Assembly: GCA_963798795.1 (NCBI GenBank) | Contig: CAWCUZ010000002.1 | Span: 248,001-312,000 of the forward strand | Direction: 5' to 3' | Source: CAWCUZ01 sp963798795 | Lineage (GTDB): Bacteria; Acidobacteriota; Vicinamibacteria; Vicinamibacterales; SCN-69-37 | Length of the DNA stretch: 64,000 bases | Shown here: piece after piece, positions 60,671 through 64,000 of the stretch | Layout: each line of letters opens with the position of its first letter | Numbering within the stretch: the stretch's first letter is position 1 | Position numbers and translations under genes: made by a program | Notes under the pieces: generated by a model | Database searches by the model: none | What the model saw: the letters and a program-made list of their open reading frames with translations, nothing else | What the model was told of the DNA's origin: nothing

Positions 60671-61417
60671 CGCGATGGTCGTCCCCGACGCCGCCAGGTC
60701 TGCCGGATCTTCCTTGAGAATCGCCGCCATCGGTTCGGCGGAGCTGGAGCGCGCGAACGGCTGTCCACCCCCGAGCATCTCGTAGAGCACGACGCCGACG
60801 GCGAACAGATCGGAGCGCGCGTCGGCGGGACGGCCGCGCACCTGCTCCGGCGACATGTATCCGACGGTGCCCAGCACCGTGCCGGGATTGGTCGGCTGGA
60901 GCGTGGTGGCCGAGGCGGCGCCGCCGGCCGGTTCGGCGGCCGCCATGCGAGCGAGGCCAAAGTCGAGAATCTTGAGATGGCCGTCCCTGGTCAGGAACAG
61001 GTTCTCCGGCTTCAGGTCGCGGTGGATGATCCCCTTGGCGTGCGCCGCGGCGAGCCCGCGGGTGATCTGAACCGCATACTCCAGGGCCTTGCGCGGCGGC
61101 ACCGGACCGTCGGTCAGCCGCTCGCGGAGGGTGTGCCCTTCGAGCAACTCCGTCACCAGGTACGGCGCGCCGTCCTGCGTGCCGACGTCGTAGACCGACA
61201 CGATGTTCGGGTGATTGAGCTGGCCGGTGGTCCTGGCCTCGCGCTCGAAGCGGTCGAGCCGCTCCGTGTCGGCCGCGAACGAGGCCGGCAGCACCTTGAG
61301 GGCCACGTCGCGGTCGAGCCGCGTGTCGCGGGCGCGATAGACCTCGCCCATTCCGCCGGCGCCCAGCGTAGCGACGATGTCGTGCGGGCCCAGCCGTGCG
61401 CCCGGCGCGAAGGGCAT
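60668..61417 (-). pseudogene. PknB-type Ser/Thr kinase truncated at an inverted junction
   Basis: The start MPFAPGARLGPHDIVATLG is intact. The kinase core reads GAGGMGEVYRARDTRLDRDV, VALKVLP, HRDLKPENLFL, DFGLARM, GTVGYMSPEQVRG and YEMLGGGQPF. It runs to LKEDPADLAASGTTIAPA, then joins the reverse complement of the plus-strand kinase at about 60668. The frame stays open to 59831 but that part is antisense sequence. The final helices of the kinase fold and the usual C-terminal repeats are absent. May be an assembly chimera. Confidence 0.8.
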
Positions 61418-61544
61418 CGCCGCAGATTATTTCACAGCGGGTGCGGCCGTTCCCGGTCCTTGACCCCGGCGGTCTCGTCCTCGGCAGCTCGGCGTGGATC
61501 GGCGGGACATGCGATCTCGAGCGTGGTCCCGATTCGCGCCGGCA

Positions 61545-62201
61545 CTATACCGGCGCGCGCTCGTCTCCCAACTCCCCCAGCAGCTCGACGATGCGCTCGC
61601 GCTGGGGTCGCAGGTGCCGCGCCACCGCCCGCTGGTTGAGCCACCAGACGAACCAGAACGCCATGCCCGTGATCGCCAGGCCCGCCGCAAGCGTGCTCCA
61701 GACGAAGAGGCGCACGCGCGGCCACGTCTCTGGTGGAAACGCCCGCGACACGTCCCACGCCGTGCCGCCGAGGATCAAGGCCGCTCCCAACGCGAGCGGG
61801 CCGACATACCACCACCCGACGGTCCCGAGCAGCGTCATCTGGTGGTCCACGTCGTCAAGCGACCGTTGGAGACTGGCACGAACGTCGGACGATTCGGGCG
61901 GACGCGCGCGCCGGCGGATGCGATCCGCGACGAACACGCCGCCGACGCCCAGCTCGAGCAGCGCCGCCGCCACCCACGGCCACCCGGTCGGCACGACCGT
62001 CGCCACCCAGAGGAAGCAGGCGGCTCCGCCGACCGCCGCCGTGACCTCGACGATGTCCCTGACGAGCACGCGGCGCCGCATGGCGCGAGCGCGGTTCAGC
62101 ACACGAGCAATGGTGTCCTGCATCTCGGCCTCCTCCTGTTCGCGCGGGCGCCGGTCGTCCGGCTGGCGCGCCCAGATCTGCTGCAGCGTTGTGAAATCCA
62201 T
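61545..62201 (-). CDS. Membrane protein co-encoded with an ECF sigma factor
   Basis: 218 aa. A soluble N-terminal helix (FTTLQQIWARQPDDRRPREQ) is followed by about four transmembrane segments (VGGAACFLWVATVVPTGWPW, VAAALLELGVGGVFVADRI, VGPLALGAALILGGTAWDV, LAAGLAITGMAFWFVWWLNQ). The start lies one base after the sigma factor stop. Position suggests an anti-sigma or signal-receiving role, but the zinc HxxxCxxC motif of ZAS anti-sigma factors is absent. Confidence 0.78.
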   Translation of the reverse strand: MDFTTLQQIWARQPDDRRPREQEEAEMQDTIARVLNRARAMRRRVLVRDIVEVTAAVGGAACFLWVATVVPTGWPWVAAALLELGVGGVFVADRIRRRARPPESSDVRASLQRSLDDVDHQMTLLGTVGWWYVGPLALGAALILGGTAWDVSRAFPPETWPRVRLFVWSTLAAGLAITGMAFWFVWWLNQRAVARHLRPQRERIVELLGELGDERAPV

Positions 62202-62202
62202 G

Positions 62203-62697
62203 TCAGTCCCCCACGAGCGCGGCCAGCCGGTTGCGTGCGCGGTGCAGCTTCACGCCAGCGGTGTTGGCCGTGATGCCCAGCACCTCACCGATTTCCCCGA
62301 GCGACGCGCCCTCGAGTGCCATCACGATCAGCGCGCGGTCGACCGGCGGCAGGGCACGAACCGCCGCAAACACGGCGGCCAGGTGGACGCGGCTCTCGGC
62401 GGTCGGCCCGGTCGACACCGGTTCGAGCGCCGCCGAATCCAGCGCCACCTCCTGCGGCCGCCGGCGGGCCGTCCGCCGGCGGGCCAGCGCCGTGTGCAGC
62501 GCGACCCGGTAGATCCAGGTGGACGGCTTCGCCTCACCCCGAAACGAGGGGATCGACTGCCAGACGGCCAGCAGCATGTCCTGCAGCAGGTCCTCCTGGT
62601 CGGCTGGCGAGGCGGCCCAGGCGCGTGAAATCCGGACCAGCAGTCCGCGGTGGTCCGCCAGCCACGCCCGGAACGTCGCCTCGCGCGCGTTGCCCAC
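62203..62697 (-). CDS. ECF-type RNA polymerase sigma factor
   Basis: 164 aa from a GTG at 62697. Sigma-70 region 2 reads DQEDLLQDMLLAVWQSIPSF and STWIYRVALHTALARRR. Region 4 reads LPPVDRALIVMALEGASLGE and GEVLGITANTAGVKLHRARN. It lacks regions 1 and 3, as expected for the extracytoplasmic-function group. Followed by the membrane protein that probably controls it. Confidence 0.9.
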   Translation of the reverse strand: MGNAREATFRAWLADHRGLLVRISRAWAASPADQEDLLQDMLLAVWQSIPSFRGEAKPSTWIYRVALHTALARRRTARRRPQEVALDSAALEPVSTGPTAESRVHLAAVFAAVRALPPVDRALIVMALEGASLGEIGEVLGITANTAGVKLHRARNRLAALVGD

Positions 62698-62926
62698 GTC
62701 CTGATTAGTAGCCGATCCGAGGCGGGTCTTACCGGGGTGGAGCGGCGCCGCCGCCCGGGACTACCCGTCCGGGCGCGATGATCACGCCTCGGGCAGGCCG
62801 GCTTCGACGCGCGGCACGACGCCTCCAGGCGCGCCGGAGTGCGGGACGATGTGCTGGTCCGCAAGCGGGATGCCGGCGACCGGCAGGACGAACGCGGATG
62901 CCGGACAAGGACGTCGTTGCGGGACT
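62698..62926. other. Intergenic stretch without visible gene
   Basis: Between the ECF sigma start and the DUF4143 ATPase stop I see no conserved frame, repeat or hairpin. It should contain the sigma factor promoter, but no clear motif stands out. Confidence 0.5.
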
Positions 62927-64000
62927 TCAGAGGTCCGTCACCGGCAGGGCTCGAATCTGTACGCCGGCCGGCACGTCGAGCGGGGTCCGGCAGACCACGC
63001 CGGCTCGCTTCACCCGCGCCGGGCCGACAACGCGCCGGACGAACTCGAGGTTGACGGAATCCGAGGCGGCGGGCCGTTCCGTCCACTTCGCTTCGAAGAG
63101 CTCGACCTGACCGGCGGCGTCGGACACGAAGTCCACCTCGCGTGTGCGGTCGCGCCAGAAGAACAGGCTGCCCCGCCGGCCGGCCGTCCGTTCGCGCGCC
63201 CGCAACTGCGCGAACACAAACGTCTCCCAGATCCCGCCGACGGCCGGTGAGCGTCTGAGGTCGTCGACCGACTGGATGTTCATCAGCGCGCACAGCAGCC
63301 CCGAGTCCGCCAGATACAGCTTCGGACTCTTGACGATGGACTTTGTCCGGTTCGAGAACCACGGCTCGAGGAAGGCGACCTGCCCCGACGCGTCGAGCAC
63401 GGACAACCACTGATTCGCGGTGGACGGCGCGATGCCGACGTCGCGCGCCAGGTCGGCCTTGTTGAGCAGATTGGCGGAGCGCAGCGCGCAGGCGCGCAGG
63501 AAACGATCGAAATCCCTCAGGCTGCCGACGTTCGCAAGCGACCGCACGTCGCGCTCGAGGTAGGTGGCGAGGTAGGAGCTATAGAAGCCGGCGGTGTCGA
63601 TCGCCGGATCCGCGTGCAGTTCCGGAAAGCCGCCGCGGACGAGAGCCTCCTCGGGTGGCGTATCGGGCCTGGCGCCGAGAATCTCGCGGAGCGACAGCGT
63701 TTCCAGCTCCAGGATCGCGGCGCGGCCCGCGAGCGACTCCGACACGCCGGTCATGAGCGTGAACCGCTGGGACCCGGTCAGCAGGAACTGGCCGCGCCGC
63801 GAGCGCGCTCGATCGACGGCGACCTTCAGATGCCGGAAGAGGGCCGGCGCGTACTGGAGTTCGTCGATGATGACCGGCGGCGGATGACGCGCGAGAAACG
63901 CGTCGGGTTCGTGTTCGGCCTGGGCGGCCTCGGCGGGCAGATCGAGCGAGACGAAGTGGTGGCCGGGAAAGAGACGGCGGAGCGTGGACGTCTTGCCGGT
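62927..64000 (-). CDS. AAA ATPase with DUF4143 domain (5' end outside window)
   Basis: About 357 residues are present; the N-terminus lies right of the window. The first residues visible are TGKTSTLRRLFPGHHFVSLD, the end of the Walker A loop, then PPVIIDELQYAP (Walker B) and RRGQFLLTGSQRFTLM (sensor). The C-terminal DUF4143 part has winged-helix-like ANLLNKADLARDVGIAPSTA and a PD-(D/E)XK-like strand set (REVDFVSDAAGQVELFEAKW). These ATPases are common, often mobile and of unknown function. Confidence 0.88.
   Translation of the reverse strand, partial: TGKTSTLRRLFPGHHFVSLDLPAEAAQAEHEPDAFLARHPPPVIIDELQYAPALFRHLKVAVDRARSRRGQFLLTGSQRFTLMTGVSESLAGRAAILELETLSLREILGARPDTPPEEALVRGGFPELHADPAIDTAGFYSSYLATYLERDVRSLANVGSLRDFDRFLRACALRSANLLNKADLARDVGIAPSTANQWLSVLDASGQVAFLEPWFSNRTKSIVKSPKLYLADSGLLCALMNIQSVDDLRRSPAVGGIWETFVFAQLRARERTAGRRGSLFFWRDRTREVDFVSDAAGQVELFEAKWTERPAASDSVNLEFVRRVVGPARVKRAGVVCRTPLDVPAGVQIRALPVTDL

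Overview
The window is about 64 kb of GC-rich bacterial DNA, gene-dense on both strands. The gene content suggests an Acidobacteriota chromosome, most likely a Vicinamibacteria-like lineage. The evidence is two very large MacB/FtsX-type 'ADOP' permeases, two large secreted sortilin-like BNR proteins, secreted carboxypeptidase-regulatory-domain proteins, a MoxR/DUF58/Bat operon and PknB-type kinases. That placement is inference; there is no rRNA or marker gene here to prove it. I see no tRNA, rRNA, CRISPR array, prophage or insertion sequence.

Layout. Bases 1-1050: the end of a GT1 glycosyltransferase and a decayed amino-acid permease tail. 1049-7671: an aerobic benzoyl-CoA (box) catabolic cluster, with an aldehyde dehydrogenase (candidate boxD), an enoyl-CoA hydratase, boxB and boxC on the minus strand, and a divergent boxR-type regulator (HTH plus shikimate-kinase-like domain). 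A perfect palindrome lies against the boxC -35 box. 7780-10880: a frameshifted BNR protein. 10998-15050: a metallo-beta-lactamase-fold hydrolase, lipA, and an ABC exporter with a broken permease. 15082-16866: a family-5 uracil-DNA glycosylase converging on a MarR-SRPBCC operon, the two separated by a long inverted repeat. 16964-20918: two secreted beta-sandwich proteins. 20842-28502: a five-gene minus-strand operon (membrane/coiled-coil protein, MoxR ATPase, DUF58, BatA-like VWA, VWA/GATase). 28316-34059: a methyltransferase, a Rieske/membrane module, an M28 peptidase, an alpha/beta hydrolase and an F420-type oxidoreductase. 34206-39287: two convergent ADOP permeases. 39331-40820: two VapBC-type modules. 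40994-50473: an intact BNR protein, a zf-TFIIB protein, a broken M14 peptidase and an M16 peptidase pair. 50557-52425: a CHASE3 hybrid kinase. 52579-58096: the pyruvate dehydrogenase operon aceE-aceF-lpdA. 58203-64000: an M49-like peptidase, two truncated kinases colliding tail to tail, an ECF sigma factor with a membrane partner, and a DUF4143 ATPase running off the right end.

Two genome-level features stand out. First, about thirty single-base reading-frame breaks occur in otherwise well-conserved genes. They cluster in Gly/Arg-rich GC tracts and look more like consensus errors than decay, so several 'pseudogenes' here may be intact in the cell. Second, short tandem arrays of period 7, 8 or 9 sit at gene boundaries, several touching a start or stop codon. 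The largest (8-bp unit, about 38 copies) is bracketed by 33-bp inverted repeats, one (7-bp unit) encodes a four-tetrad G-quadruplex motif in the box transcript, and a separate 161-bp inverted repeat gives two unrelated convergent genes the same C-terminal peptide. These boundary repeats are the best candidate for something not yet described.
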